DNA of 24,572 nt from Brevibacterium sp. p3-SID960 (GTDB lineage Bacteria > Actinomycetota > Actinomycetes > Actinomycetales > Brevibacteriaceae): contig NZ_JALXKS010000043.1 in assembly GCF_025144725.1 (NCBI RefSeq), positions 1 through 24,572 of the forward strand, written 5' to 3'. Made by a program: the position numbers and the translations under genes. Below the pieces are notes generated by a model that searched no databases, had not been told where the DNA came from, and saw nothing but the letters and a program-made list of their open reading frames with translations. This document shows, piece by piece, positions 7,985-16,900 of this stretch (its first letter is position 1; every line of letters begins with the position of its first letter).

Positions 7985-7999
7985 CCAGGGTTCACCTGG
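7985..7999. repeat. Short inverted repeat just upstream of the relaxase start
   Basis: CCAGG-GTTCA-CCTGG lies 5 bp before the relaxase ATG at 8005. A second weak dyad, GCTGAG-N13-CTCAGC, is at 7917-7941. The 97-bp gap between the terminator and the relaxase could hold a promoter, an autoregulatory site or part of an oriT. No nick-site consensus was recognised. Confidence 0.35.
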
Positions 8000-8004
8000 T
8001 CTGC

Positions 8005-10566
8005 ATGACGGTCTCAATGCGCGTGATGTCGGCCGGCGACGGCTACGAGTATCTGCTGCGCACTGTCGCCGCGGGCGATGGCGATCGTGATCTCTCGACG
8101 CCGTTGACGAGGTATTACACGGAGGAGGGAACGCCTCCGGGTTTCTGGATGGGGTCGGGCCTGCCGTACCTCGGTGACGGTGAGCTCGGCACGGGCGGGC
8201 AGGTCTCCGAAGCGCAGCTCCAGCTCCTGGTGGGGATGGGTCGCGACCCGATCACGGGCGAACCGCTGGGTGAGGCGTACCGGAAGTATGCGAGCGCGCA
8301 GGAGCGGGTCGACAAGCGCGTCGCCAGCCTCGACCCGGAGCTTGGGCCGGTCTCTCGTGCGGAGCAGGTCGCAGCGATCGAGGCGGAGGAAACCGAGCGC
8401 GGCACCCGGCGTGCGGTCGCGGGCTATGACCTGACGTTCTCGGTACCGAAGTCTCTGTCGGTGTGGTGGGGTGTTGCGGATGCGGGGACGCAATCCCTGA
8501 TTGCGGACGCGCATCATCAGGCGGTTGCGGAGGTGATCGCGTTCCTCGAACGCGAGGTTGCGACCACTCGCGTCGGGGCGGCGGGGCCGGAGGGGGCGGT
8601 CGCGCATGTCGATGTCGCCGGCGTCCTGGCGACGGCGTTCGATCACTACGACTCGCGCAGCTCCGATCCGCAGTTGCACACCCACGTCGTGGTGAGCAAC
8701 AAAGTCTTGACCGTGCAGGACCAGAAGTGGCGGACCCTGGCCGGGCAGCCCGTGCATGCTTCGGTGGTGGCGCTGTCGGGGCTGTATAACGCGACTCTCG
8801 CCGACCGCATCACGGGCATGTTCGGGATCGAGTGGGAGGCCAGGGAGCGGGGCCGGGATCGGAACCCGGCGTGGGAGCTTGCCCCGGTGCCCGACGAACT
8901 GGTGGCGGAGTTCTCGTCGCGGTCCCGTCAGATCGAGGAGGAGAAGACCCGCCTGATCGACGCCTGCCGAGCCAAGCACGGTCGTGAGCCGTCGGCGAAG
9001 ACGATCCTGAAGCTCCGCGCCCAGGCGACGCTCGCGACCCGTCCGGAGAAGCGGGTGCAGTCGCTCGCTGCCCTCACCGCGAACTGGCGTCACCGCGCCG
9101 GCGAGGTCTTGGGCGAGGACGCGACCGGCTGGGCGCGCACCCTCACCGCGGCCGGGGAGCAGGCGGCGCTGTTGCGGGCCGACGATGTACCCCTGGACAC
9201 CATCACTGGCCTCGGCCAGTCGGTCGTCGCGGTGGTGGGTGAGAAGCGGTCGACGTGGCGGCGCTGGAACCTCCACGCCGAAGCGAGCCGGCAGCTCATG
9301 GGGGTGCGGTTCGCGTCGGCGGAGGATCGGCAGGCGATCACCGGACTGGTCACCGACGCGGCCGAACAGGCGTCGCTCAGGCTGACGCCGCCGGAGCTGT
9401 CGTCGAGCCCGTTGCTGTTCCGCCGCCCGGACGGGTCGAGCCGCTTCCGCCACCCCAGCGCGGTCCTGTACTCGACCAAAGAGCTGCTGGCGGCGGAAGA
9501 CCGCCTCCTCGACCGTTCGCACGCGACGACCGGGCCGACCGTGGAGCTGGCCACCGTCGAGAAGATCACCAGCAGACCCGATGCGGAGGGCCGCCGGCTC
9601 GGCCCCGATCAGGCTGACGCCCTCCAGCGGGTCGCCGTGTCGGGCCGGGTGGTGGACGTGCTGGTCGGGCCGGCAGGTGCGGGGAAGACGACGGCGATGA
9701 GCGCGTTGAAGCGGGCGTGGGAGCAGCAGCACGGCGCCGGCAGCGTGGTGGGGCTCGCGCCGTCGGAGAACGCGGCGCAGGTGCTCGGCGAGGAACTGGG
9801 GATCGAGACGGAGAACACGGCCCGCTGGTGGCAGATGCACCTCCTGCACGGGACCACGTTCGCCAAGGACCAGCTCGTGATCCTCGACGAGGCATCCCTG
9901 GCGGGCACCGGCTCCCTCGATCGCATCACCGGCCTCGCCGAACAAGCCGGCGCGAAAGTGCTGCTCGTGGGTGACTGGTCGCAACTCCAGGCCGTGGATG
10001 CGGGCGGGGCGTTCGGGATGCTCGTCCACGACCGCGACGACGCCCCCGAACTCACCGACGTGCACCGGTTCACGCAGGCGTGGGAGAAGGCCAACTCGCT
10101 GGCCCTGCGGCACGGCCGTACCCCGGCGATCGACACGCTCATCGAGCACGACCGGGTGCGCGGCGGGGAGCAGGACGCGATGGTCGATGCCGCCTACACC
10201 GCCTGGCGGGCCGACCTCCAGGTGGGGCGGGCGTCGATCCTCGTCGCCGAGGCCCGCGAGACCGTCACGCAGCTGAACGAGCGTGCCCGCGCCGACCTCA
10301 TCCTCGACGGCATCATCACCCCCGGCCGCGAGGTCACCCTGCACGACGGCACCCAGGCCTCCAAGGGCGACCGGGTCATCACACGGGAGAACGACCGGCG
10401 CCTGCGGTCGAAGAACGGCAAGAACTGGGTGCGCAACGGCGACCGCTGGACGATCACCGCCGTCGCCGGGGACGGGTCGATCACCGTCCGCCCGGCCGGG
10501 CGACGCTTCGGCGGATCGCTGGTGCTGCCAGCCGCGTATGTGGCCGAACAGGTCGAGCTGGGGTAG
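8005..10566 (+). pseudogene. traA: MobF/TraA conjugative relaxase-helicase, 5' part of a gene interrupted by an inserted element
   Basis: Residues 1-853 of a relaxase that would be 1186 residues when whole. The relaxase domain has candidate catalytic tyrosines at Y37-Y38, the strand G-Y-D-L-T-F-S-V-P-K-S-L-S at 140-152, and the metal-binding histidines H214, H225 and H227 (D-P-Q-L-H-T-H). The RecD-like helicase follows: Walker A G-P-A-G-A-G-K-T-T at 555-563 and Walker B L-D-E-A-S around 628. It ends V-E-L-G, then TAG (10564-10566) created at the insertion junction. The missing end is found at 22310-23311. The start at ATG 8005 gives the usual M-T-V-S...M-S-A-G-D-G-Y N-terminus, but its ribosome-binding site is weak. 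The fragment might still nick DNA, since the whole relaxase domain is present, but its helicase is broken. Confidence 0.93.
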
Positions 10567-10586
10567 CCGAGGTACTGCAAACGCAC
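10564..10586. repeat. attL: left junction, TA core plus inverted repeat arm
   Basis: The arm reads GCCGAGGT-A-CTG-C-AAACGCAC (10566-10586). Its reverse complement matches the right arm at 19 of 21 positions. Similarity continues weakly for about 10 more bases (ACCT). The first base of the arm turns the interrupted TA-T codon into a TAG stop. Confidence 0.85.
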
Positions 10587-10594
10587 TCACCTGT

Positions 10595-10617
10595 GAACGT
10601 GCGCCTGTGCGCAGTTC
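10595..10617 (-). terminator. Hairpin near the left end of the element
   Basis: GAAC-g-TGCGC, loop CTGT, GCGCA-GTTC: 9-bp arms with one bulged G. It lies about 43 bp beyond the sigma factor stop codon and could end that leftward transcript before it reaches the relaxase fragment. A run of eight G lies at 10641-10648 between the gene and the hairpin. Confidence 0.45.
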
Positions 10618-10659
10618 CAGTCTATCGCAGCGGCCTGATTGGGGGGGGCATGACCGGCG

Positions 10660-11604
10660 CTACGCCCAGACTTCGAGTTTCTGGGGGTTGCGGATGGCCC
10701 AGACCTGCTTGATCTTGCCGTGGTTGGTCGCGGCGAGTGCGAGGACGGCGAGGGTGTGGTCGTGGGCGTCGGTTGCGACGAGCCCGGGTTCACCGTTGAC
10801 CAGTTCTTCTCGGATGATGAGGTCGGGCTGTCGTTCGTACACGCCGAGCAGGAACCGGGCGACGGCTTCTGGCCCGTGGAGAGGTTCGAGCGCCGCCGAG
10901 ACAAGGCCGCCGCCGTCCGTGATGGCAGTTGCTTCGGGGTCGAGCACGTCGATGAGCGCTGCGAGGTTGCCGGTCTGCCAGGCGGTCTTGAACGACTGCA
11001 CGGCTGCGGCGTGCTCGGATACTGGCACGGGGGTGCGTTGTTCTTCGCGCACGCGCCTTCGGGCGGATGAGGCGAGTTGCTTGCAGGCGGCGGGTGTGCG
11101 TCCGACGATCTCCGCGATCTCAGGGAACGTGTACCGGAAGACATCGTGGAGGATGAACGCGACGCGCTCGGCGGGTGTCATGGCTTCCAGCACGACGAGC
11201 AGCGCCATCGAAACAGAGTCGTCGAGGGTCACACGGTCGGCGGGATCAATGACCGCCTCTGCCTGCTGGCTGCTCCACTTGCCCGCTGCGGGGAGGGGTT
11301 CGGGCAACCACTCTCCGACGTAGTTCTCTCGCCGCGCCCGAGCAGTTTTGAGCATGTCGAGACCGATCCGGCTGGCAGTCTTGACCAGCCATGCTCGGGG
11401 GTGGGTCACGGCGCGGCGTTCGCGCTCGCTGAGGCGGTACCAGCGGATGTAGGTTTCCTGCACGGCGTCTTCGGCGTCGGCGAGGGAACCCAAGAGGCGA
11501 TAACTCAGGCCCATCAGGACGCTTCGCTCGCGGATCGCATCAACCAGTTCGGGAGGTTCAGTGTGCCCTGGGGCCGCGGGGTCAGGCGTCGCGGGGTCAG
11601 ACAT
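10660..11604 (-). CDS. ECF41-type RNA polymerase sigma factor with SnoaL-like C-terminal domain
   Basis: The 314 residues comprise sigma region 2 (about 22-95, with A-E-D-A-V-Q-E-T-Y), region 4 (about 132-188) and a C-terminal NTF2/SnoaL-like extension (about 195-314). The three hallmark motifs of ECF41 are present or nearly so: W-L-P-E-P at 99-103, D-G-G-G at 230-233 and N-P-Q-K-L at 306-310 (usually N-P-D-K-L). In this group the extension replaces an anti-sigma factor and sets activity. The start is the ATG at 11604, with AGGAGGGAGG just upstream, rather than the in-frame ATG seven codons earlier. Its own upstream region carries the promoter signature that also precedes the ABM gene, suggesting autoregulation. 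ECF41 genes usually neighbour COE-type enzymes; none is adjacent here. Confidence 0.9.
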   Translation of the reverse strand: MSDPATPDPAAPGHTEPPELVDAIRERSVLMGLSYRLLGSLADAEDAVQETYIRWYRLSERERRAVTHPRAWLVKTASRIGLDMLKTARARRENYVGEWLPEPLPAAGKWSSQQAEAVIDPADRVTLDDSVSMALLVVLEAMTPAERVAFILHDVFRYTFPEIAEIVGRTPAACKQLASSARRRVREEQRTPVPVSEHAAAVQSFKTAWQTGNLAALIDVLDPEATAITDGGGLVSAALEPLHGPEAVARFLLGVYERQPDLIIREELVNGEPGLVATDAHDHTLAVLALAATNHGKIKQVWAIRNPQKLEVWA

Positions 11605-11674
11605 GGTTCCTCCCTCCTGACGCATCGTGTTGGCCGGGCATCTGTTTTCCTATCGCATCATCTCTCATTGAGAA

Positions 11675-11703
11675 GTAGACGAGATAGCGCTCCGAAGTGT
11701 CAG
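11675..11703 (-). promoter_or_regulatory. Predicted ECF41 promoter of the sigma factor gene
   Basis: On the minus strand: CTGACACT, 14 bases, CGTCTAC. The identical bipartite signature with the same spacing lies upstream of the ABM gene at 13462-13490. It resembles the reported ECF41 promoter elements (TGTCACA-like -35, CGTC -10). It lies about 70 bp before the sigma factor start, in the 115-bp gap after the cytochrome b gene. Confidence 0.72.
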
Positions 11704-11719
11704 GCGCACCGATCAAGGT

Positions 11720-13375
11720 TCACGAATCGTCCACCGTTGGTGACCTCTCGGCGGCTTGGTCTCGGCCCGCTTCGTGAGGGTCAGACGACCCGCTCCCCAG
11801 AGCGGCTACCTCGTCTGGCTGTGGCGGAACGATGCGGTCCTCGAAGAACCAGCGGGAGAGGCGGACGCGGAGGCGATCACGGAATCGGATGCGGCCCTGC
11901 TCATCGGGTCTGAGGGTGAGGGGTTCGAAGGTTTCGTAGTCGATCAACCTCCATCGCGTGTAGGCATCGACGGGCCTGTGGACCTCGGTGTACTCGCCCT
12001 CTGGTGAACGGACGATCCTGCCCGTTTCAAAGCCGTGCAAGACGATCTCGCGGTCTTTGCGTTGCAGCCCGAGGCAGATGCGCTTGGTGAGAATGAAGCC
12101 GAGTACCGGCCCCAGGAAAAACGCCACTTGCAAGGTGTGGATCAGGGCTTCGTTGCCGAGGGAGAAGTGCAGGGCAATCGTGTCGCTGCCGCCCGCGATC
12201 CACATCACGCCGTAGAATACGATCCCGGCCACGCCGATGCCGGTGCGGGTCGGTGCGTTGCGTGGCCTGGTGAGCAGATGATGCTCGGCGTTGTCTCCGA
12301 CGATCCAGCGCTCGATGAACGGATAGATCATCGCCGTCAGGAAGAACAAACCACCCACGGCAAGCGGAACGACGATCGCGGGCGTCCAGGTGGAGTCGAG
12401 GAAGACGAACTCCCATCCTGGTGGGACCAACCGCTGTGCGCCGTCGAGGAACGCGAGGTACCAGAGCGCTCCACCACCTGCGGAGGCGACCGAGGGGTCT
12501 GCTGGCCCATAGGTCCAGACCGGGTTCACCTGCGTGGTCGCGGCCATCAGCGTCAGCACGCCGAACACGATGCAGAACAGGCCGCCACTCTTGACCAGCG
12601 CCACCATGAACGGCCGACCCACCACATTGTGCTCGGTTCTTCCTGGTCCTCGGAACTGGGCGGGCCCCTGCCGCAGATTCAGCAGACCGATCACCAGCAG
12701 GAACACGACGATCATGGCGGGCATGATGAGCACATGCAGCGGGTAGAACGTATCGACTGCGCCGGTCGGGAACCGGCCCTGAAAGACCAGCGCTGAGAGC
12801 CAGGTACCGATGATCGGAATGCCTTTGAGCAGTCCGTCCATGACCATCAGGCTCGTGCCCGACAGGGCATCGTCGGGCAGGATATGGCCGGTCAAGCCTG
12901 CGCCCATGCCGACCAGGAGGATGCCGAACCACAGCAGCCAGGTCAGTTCCCGAGGCTTACGGAACGCTCCGGTGAAGAAGATGCGGAGCAGATGCAGCAT
13001 GACCGCCGCGATCATTACCGAAGCGCTCCAATGATGCAGCTGCCGCATCAGCAGCCCGCCGCGCACCTCGAACGAGAGATGCACGGTCGATTCCAGCGCT
13101 CGTGACATCTCGACCCCGCGCAGCCCCTCATAGGCTCCGTCATAGACAACCGGGGTCGTTGACGGATCGTAGAAGAACATCAGGAAGACACCCGATAGGG
13201 AGCAGATCACGAAACTCGCCACCGCGATTTGCCCGAACAGCAACGACCAATGATCCGGTACCACGCGCTTGCGCAACGATTCAAGACCCCGCGTGAGGCT
13301 CGTCCGCTCGTCCAGCCACCGCGTCACTCGCCCTGTGTCTAACGCACCTTTCCGTCCTGAACCGCGCAATGGCAT
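11720..13375 (-). CDS. Stand-alone, divergent actinobacterial cytochrome b (QcrB-like)
   Basis: The 551-residue membrane protein follows actinobacterial QcrB end to end. The N-terminal leader has W-L-D-E-R-T-S and P-D-H-W-S. Helix B has H114 and H128 spaced by 14 (R-Q-L-H-H-W-S-A). Helix D has H214. The polar tail includes K-D-R-E-I-V-L-H-G and R-W-F-F-E-D-R. Two key features differ. The second helix D haem ligand expected 14-15 residues after H214 is V228/I229. The Qo motif P-[ED]-[WF]-Y is A-L-W-Y at 303-306. No qcrA, qcrC or ctaE genes accompany it. Normal bc1-aa3 electron transfer therefore looks unlikely; a decoy, inhibitor-tolerant or regulatory role is possible. Start assignment (ATG 13375) is uncertain; GTG 13327 is an alternative. 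Confidence 0.85.
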   Translation of the reverse strand: MPLRGSGRKGALDTGRVTRWLDERTSLTRGLESLRKRVVPDHWSLLFGQIAVASFVICSLSGVFLMFFYDPSTTPVVYDGAYEGLRGVEMSRALESTVHLSFEVRGGLLMRQLHHWSASVMIAAVMLHLLRIFFTGAFRKPRELTWLLWFGILLVGMGAGLTGHILPDDALSGTSLMVMDGLLKGIPIIGTWLSALVFQGRFPTGAVDTFYPLHVLIMPAMIVVFLLVIGLLNLRQGPAQFRGPGRTEHNVVGRPFMVALVKSGGLFCIVFGVLTLMAATTQVNPVWTYGPADPSVASAGGGALWYLAFLDGAQRLVPPGWEFVFLDSTWTPAIVVPLAVGGLFFLTAMIYPFIERWIVGDNAEHHLLTRPRNAPTRTGIGVAGIVFYGVMWIAGGSDTIALHFSLGNEALIHTLQVAFFLGPVLGFILTKRICLGLQRKDREIVLHGFETGRIVRSPEGEYTEVHRPVDAYTRWRLIDYETFEPLTLRPDEQGRIRFRDRLRVRLSRWFFEDRIVPPQPDEVAALGSGSSDPHEAGRDQAAERSPTVDDS

Positions 13376-13461
13376 TCCTCTCTCGCCGGGTGATGGGTGT
13401 CCGAAGAGTTGACGAGGTAGGCGGCGAGAACGTCAGGCCTCCCAGCGACGGCAGCGTCGAT

Positions 13462-13490
13462 CTGACACTCCACGGGGCTGCGTCGTCTAC
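13462..13490 (+). promoter_or_regulatory. Predicted ECF41 promoter of the ABM gene
   Basis: CTGACACT (13462-13469), 14 bases, CGTCTAC (13484-13490), the same 15 fixed bases and spacing as upstream of the sigma factor gene. Transcription would start near 13495 and give a leader of roughly 110 bases before the ABM start at 13608. The spacers share little sequence, so the match is not a simple recent duplication. Confidence 0.75.
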
Positions 13491-13607
13491 ACCACAGGGC
13501 GAGCGATCCGCGCCCTCTCGCGGCTCTCCCGGCAGACACCTCCACGAGATGCCTCCGAGAGCCGACCGCGCCCGACTGGGCACGGAACACCGAAGAAGGA
13601 GGAAACC

Positions 13608-13910
13608 ATGTCCAACCCCGTCACGTTCATCAACGTGGTCGACGTCGATCCGGCCAAGCAGCAAGAAGTGATCGACCTGCTGACCGAGGGCACCGAGAAA
13701 GTCATGTCCAAGCGGCCCGGGTTCATCTCGGTCACCCTGCTGGCGAGCCTCGACAAGAGCCGCGTCATCAACGTCGCCCGCTGGGAAAGCGCAGAAGACG
13801 TCAAGGCCACCCAGTCCGACCCCGAGGCCGCCGAGTACGCCAAGCGCACCGCCGCTCTCGCCCAAGCAACCCCGGGCCTCTACACGGTCGTCGGTGAGTT
13901 CACCGCCTGA
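13608..13910 (+). CDS. Small ABM-domain protein (antibiotic biosynthesis monooxygenase fold)
   Basis: This 100-residue cytosolic protein fits the dimeric alpha-beta barrel of the ABM family. It has V-T-F-I-N-V-V-D-V-D at the first strand, a helix with Q-Q-E-V-I-D-L-L-T-E-G, P-G-F-I-S-V-T-L-L at the second strand, and R-V-I-N-V-A-R-W-E-S-A-E-D at the third. Members act as cofactor-free monooxygenases, haem-degrading enzymes or quinol-related enzymes, so function cannot be fixed. The start has an ideal AAGGAGG upstream. It is divergent from the cytochrome b gene and has the predicted ECF41 promoter. As the presumed target of the sigma factor, it would play the part that COE enzymes play at other ECF41 loci. 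Confidence 0.85.
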   Translation: MSNPVTFINVVDVDPAKQQEVIDLLTEGTEKVMSKRPGFISVTLLASLDKSRVINVARWESAEDVKATQSDPEAAEYAKRTAALAQATPGLYTVVGEFTA

Positions 13911-13919
13911 CCACCACCG

Positions 13920-13957
13920 GGCGGGCAGCCGGGGCAAGGACACCCGGACTGCCCGCC
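13920..13957. terminator. Bidirectional hairpin terminator between convergent ABM and relaxase genes
   Basis: GGCGGGCAG-CCGGG pairs with CCCGG-A-CTGCCCGCC across a 9-base loop, with one bulge. It starts 9 bp after the ABM stop and ends at the relaxase stop codon, so it can serve both converging transcripts. Confidence 0.75.
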
Positions 13958-16900
13958 TACAGCCCCCGTGTCGACCCGTCGCGGCGCGGACTACTGCGGT
14001 GCCGGTCGTGCTCGAACAAGTTGCTGATCTGCCGCTCCCGCTCGGCTACTCGTTGCCGCTCGCGCTCCTGCTCGGTGCGTTTGGTCTCGATCAGCCGGGC
14101 CGCGTCGTTGACGGGCAGGGCGCGGAGTTCGTCGGCCTCGGCGCGGAGCATGGCTGCCTGGGTCTTGGCGTCTCGCGCCGCACGGCGCGGGTTGGGGGTA
14201 CGCATGCCGAGATGGAGGCGGCGGGCTTGGTCGGCCCCGTACTCGCTAACCAGCAGCGCCCCGCGTTCCTGCTCGTGCCGCTGCCGCATCTCGTCACGGT
14301 CGCCTCGTGCCGCCTCGACGTGCTGGGCGGCGTCGATCACGCGCGGGTCGGCCTCGGCGCGACGCTCCGCCTGCTGTGCCGCCCACTCTGGCAGCGGCTC
14401 GCTGCTGCGGGGTGGCTCGTCCCATGCCTCGCGCACCTGTGCCCGAACTGTCCGGATGTGCTCGCTCGCCTCGCGGTGCTCGGCGCGGGCCTTGCGTCTG
14501 CCGAACCTGCCAACGGTCGCGAGTCGGCCACTTGCAGCGGCCTCGCGCTCGACAGCGGCGAGATAGGCCACGCCATCTGCCTCAGCCTGCACAGTCAACG
14601 GCTCGACAACCTCGGAGCGGATGCGGCCTGCTTCGTCCTCGGCACGGCGGAGCACATTGGCCTGCTCATCGTCCTCGGCCCGGTGCGCGGCGCGTTGGGC
14701 GTCGAAGCGTGCGGCGATCTGCTCCCACCGTGCCGCCTGCCGTTGTGCGCGTTCGGTTTCGCGGTCGAGTCGGGCAAGTTCTTCGGTGACCAGGCGCACG
14801 GGGCCATCACTGACGAGACCTTGCACGGCGTCGATGGCCTGTTGTGTGGCGTGGTCAAGGCCACGGTCTGCCGGGTCGCGTTCCGTCGCCTCGATGAACT
14901 GTGCTTTGGCGTCGGCCATGTCCTCGGCGACGATGTGCAGTTGGTTCTGCTCGCGGCCTCGGGTCATGCCGACGTAGACGCCTGCCGCGCTCGTCGCTTC
15001 CGAGAGGATCGTGTGCGAGGTGTTGACGGTCGCGCCTTGGACGCCGTAGGCGGTCGCGGCGTAGGACAGGTGCGCGTGCTCGCCCACATACTCGACAGGC
15101 AGCGCGACGGTGTGGGGGTTCTTGCGCCCGCTGGCGGCTTCGCGGGCGTAGACGGTGCCGTCGTCTTCGACGTGCTGGACGATCCACTGCTGCCGGTTCG
15201 CCACGCCCAGGTCGCTGCTGTTCTTCCGCGTCTGGATCAGGTCACCGGCCCCGATGCTCAGCCCGTCGCTCCCGGTCGCCGTCACCGCGTCGTCCACCTC
15301 GCCGGACTCGATGCGCCCGGCGCGGATGCGCTCGTTCAATGCCGCCGCCTCGTCGTTCGTGGCGACAGTGATCGCCTCCCCGTCTCGTGCGTGGGCGGTG
15401 ATGTGCTCACGGGCCGCGTCCTCGTCGGCATGCAGGATGACGAGGTTCATCGCGGCGAGCCGGTCGAACACGTCGGCGGGGTTCTCGAGGTCGCGCATCC
15501 GCAGCGTGAGGGCGGCGTAGTCGGGGTCGGTGAAGCGGTGGAGTTCGCTCATGTCGTAGGTGCGGCCCCTGATCTGGGCGGCCATGTCGAGCACCCCGCC
15601 ACGGCCGACAGCCGGGAGTTGGGCGCGGTCGCCGACGAGCGCCACGGTCGCGCCTGCCTCTTGTGTGATGGTCAGGAGGGCGTGGGCGGTGTCTTGGTCG
15701 AGCATTCCGGCCTCGTCCACGATCACCCGCTCGCCCTGACGCAGCACTGCCTCTTGCGGCGTGCCGGTGAACCTGCGCCCGGTCTCGGGGTCAGTATCGC
15801 TCCGATTCAGGCGCGTCCATACGCCGTCCTCATTCCACCGCCACCCATGCGCGTAGACGAGCGCTGCAACGCTGGTTGCGGGCACGTCGAGTTCGTCGTG
15901 CGCGACCTGCGCCGCCCGCAACGTCGGCGCAACCACCCGCGAGGGCCTGCCGTGCTCGGCTGCGACGTCGATGGCGACGCCGAGCATCGTGGTCTTCCCG
16001 GCACCGGCTGCGCCCTCCACGATCACTAGCGGATCGGTCGAAGCGACGGCTGCGGCTGCCACGGCCTGGCCAGTGTGGAGTCCGGCTGCTTGCGCCGCGC
16101 GGGTCACGTCAGAGGGCTCCGGCTCCCGCTCCGGTACGGCGGTGGCGATCCGGTCGCGGAGCGCGGTCTCGGCGGCGACCACGCCGACGCTGGTCAGGTA
16201 GGCGACGTGCTCAGGCGTCGGCGCTCCTGGCGGCAGGACCGAGAAGCAATCACCGGTCGCAAGGTCAGTCGCTGCCGCGACGAACTCCCGCAACTCCTCC
16301 GGTGCTGCTTGCACGCCTGCCTCGGTGGTGATGCGGGTGACGTGCTCTTGCACGGTGTGCCGCGTCCACGCCGACGAACTCGCGGCGCACCGATCCAGCG
16401 CCCGTGACGCAATCTCCTGCACTGCGAGGTCGTCCAGCGACGCCGGCGCAGGCGGTTCGGCCTGGTTGAGAGTGGCGGGGTCGTAGCCGGCGTCGCGGAG
16501 TTCTTGCTGCCACCACTGCTCGTTCTTCAGATCGGCGGGCTTCTTCCCGGGCCGCTGGTGCGCCCACGCGATGCCCTGCATCCGAGCCGTCATCACCGGG
16601 CCGGGTTCCTCACCGGGATGGGCGGCTTCCCATTCGGCTTCGAGGCGTTGCAGATTGCGATTGATCTGCGCCGAGCGCTTCGACATCACCTGATTGAACG
16701 GCTGCAACTCCGCAACCTCACCCGATACGGGATCGAGGGTCAGGCCGTGCTCTGCAAGTGTCCGCGCCAACTCGGGGTGCGCGGCGATCACGGCAGTGCC
16801 CATCGCGCGGATCGCGCCCTGCTGCTTGAACAGCGCGGCCGTGGACAGTGCCCGCCACTTCCCAGCAGCGAAGATGCGAGTTCCGATCTGCATATGGATA

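Noticed and set aside
7908..8004. oriT of the backbone element
   Set aside because: Two short dyads precede the relaxase, but no recognisable nick-site sequence was found, so no oriT is called.
8014..10590. Minus-strand open frame of 858 codons across the relaxase
   Set aside because: Arg/Gly/Leu-rich shadow of the relaxase; no domain pattern, and it runs across the insertion junction.
10641..10648. Run of eight G as a phase-variable tract
   Set aside because: It lies in non-coding DNA after the sigma factor stop and far from any promoter, so switching has no evident effect.
13894..16029. Plus-strand open frame of 711 codons
   Set aside because: Antisense shadow of the element relaxase; the opposite strand has clear Walker and relaxase motifs.
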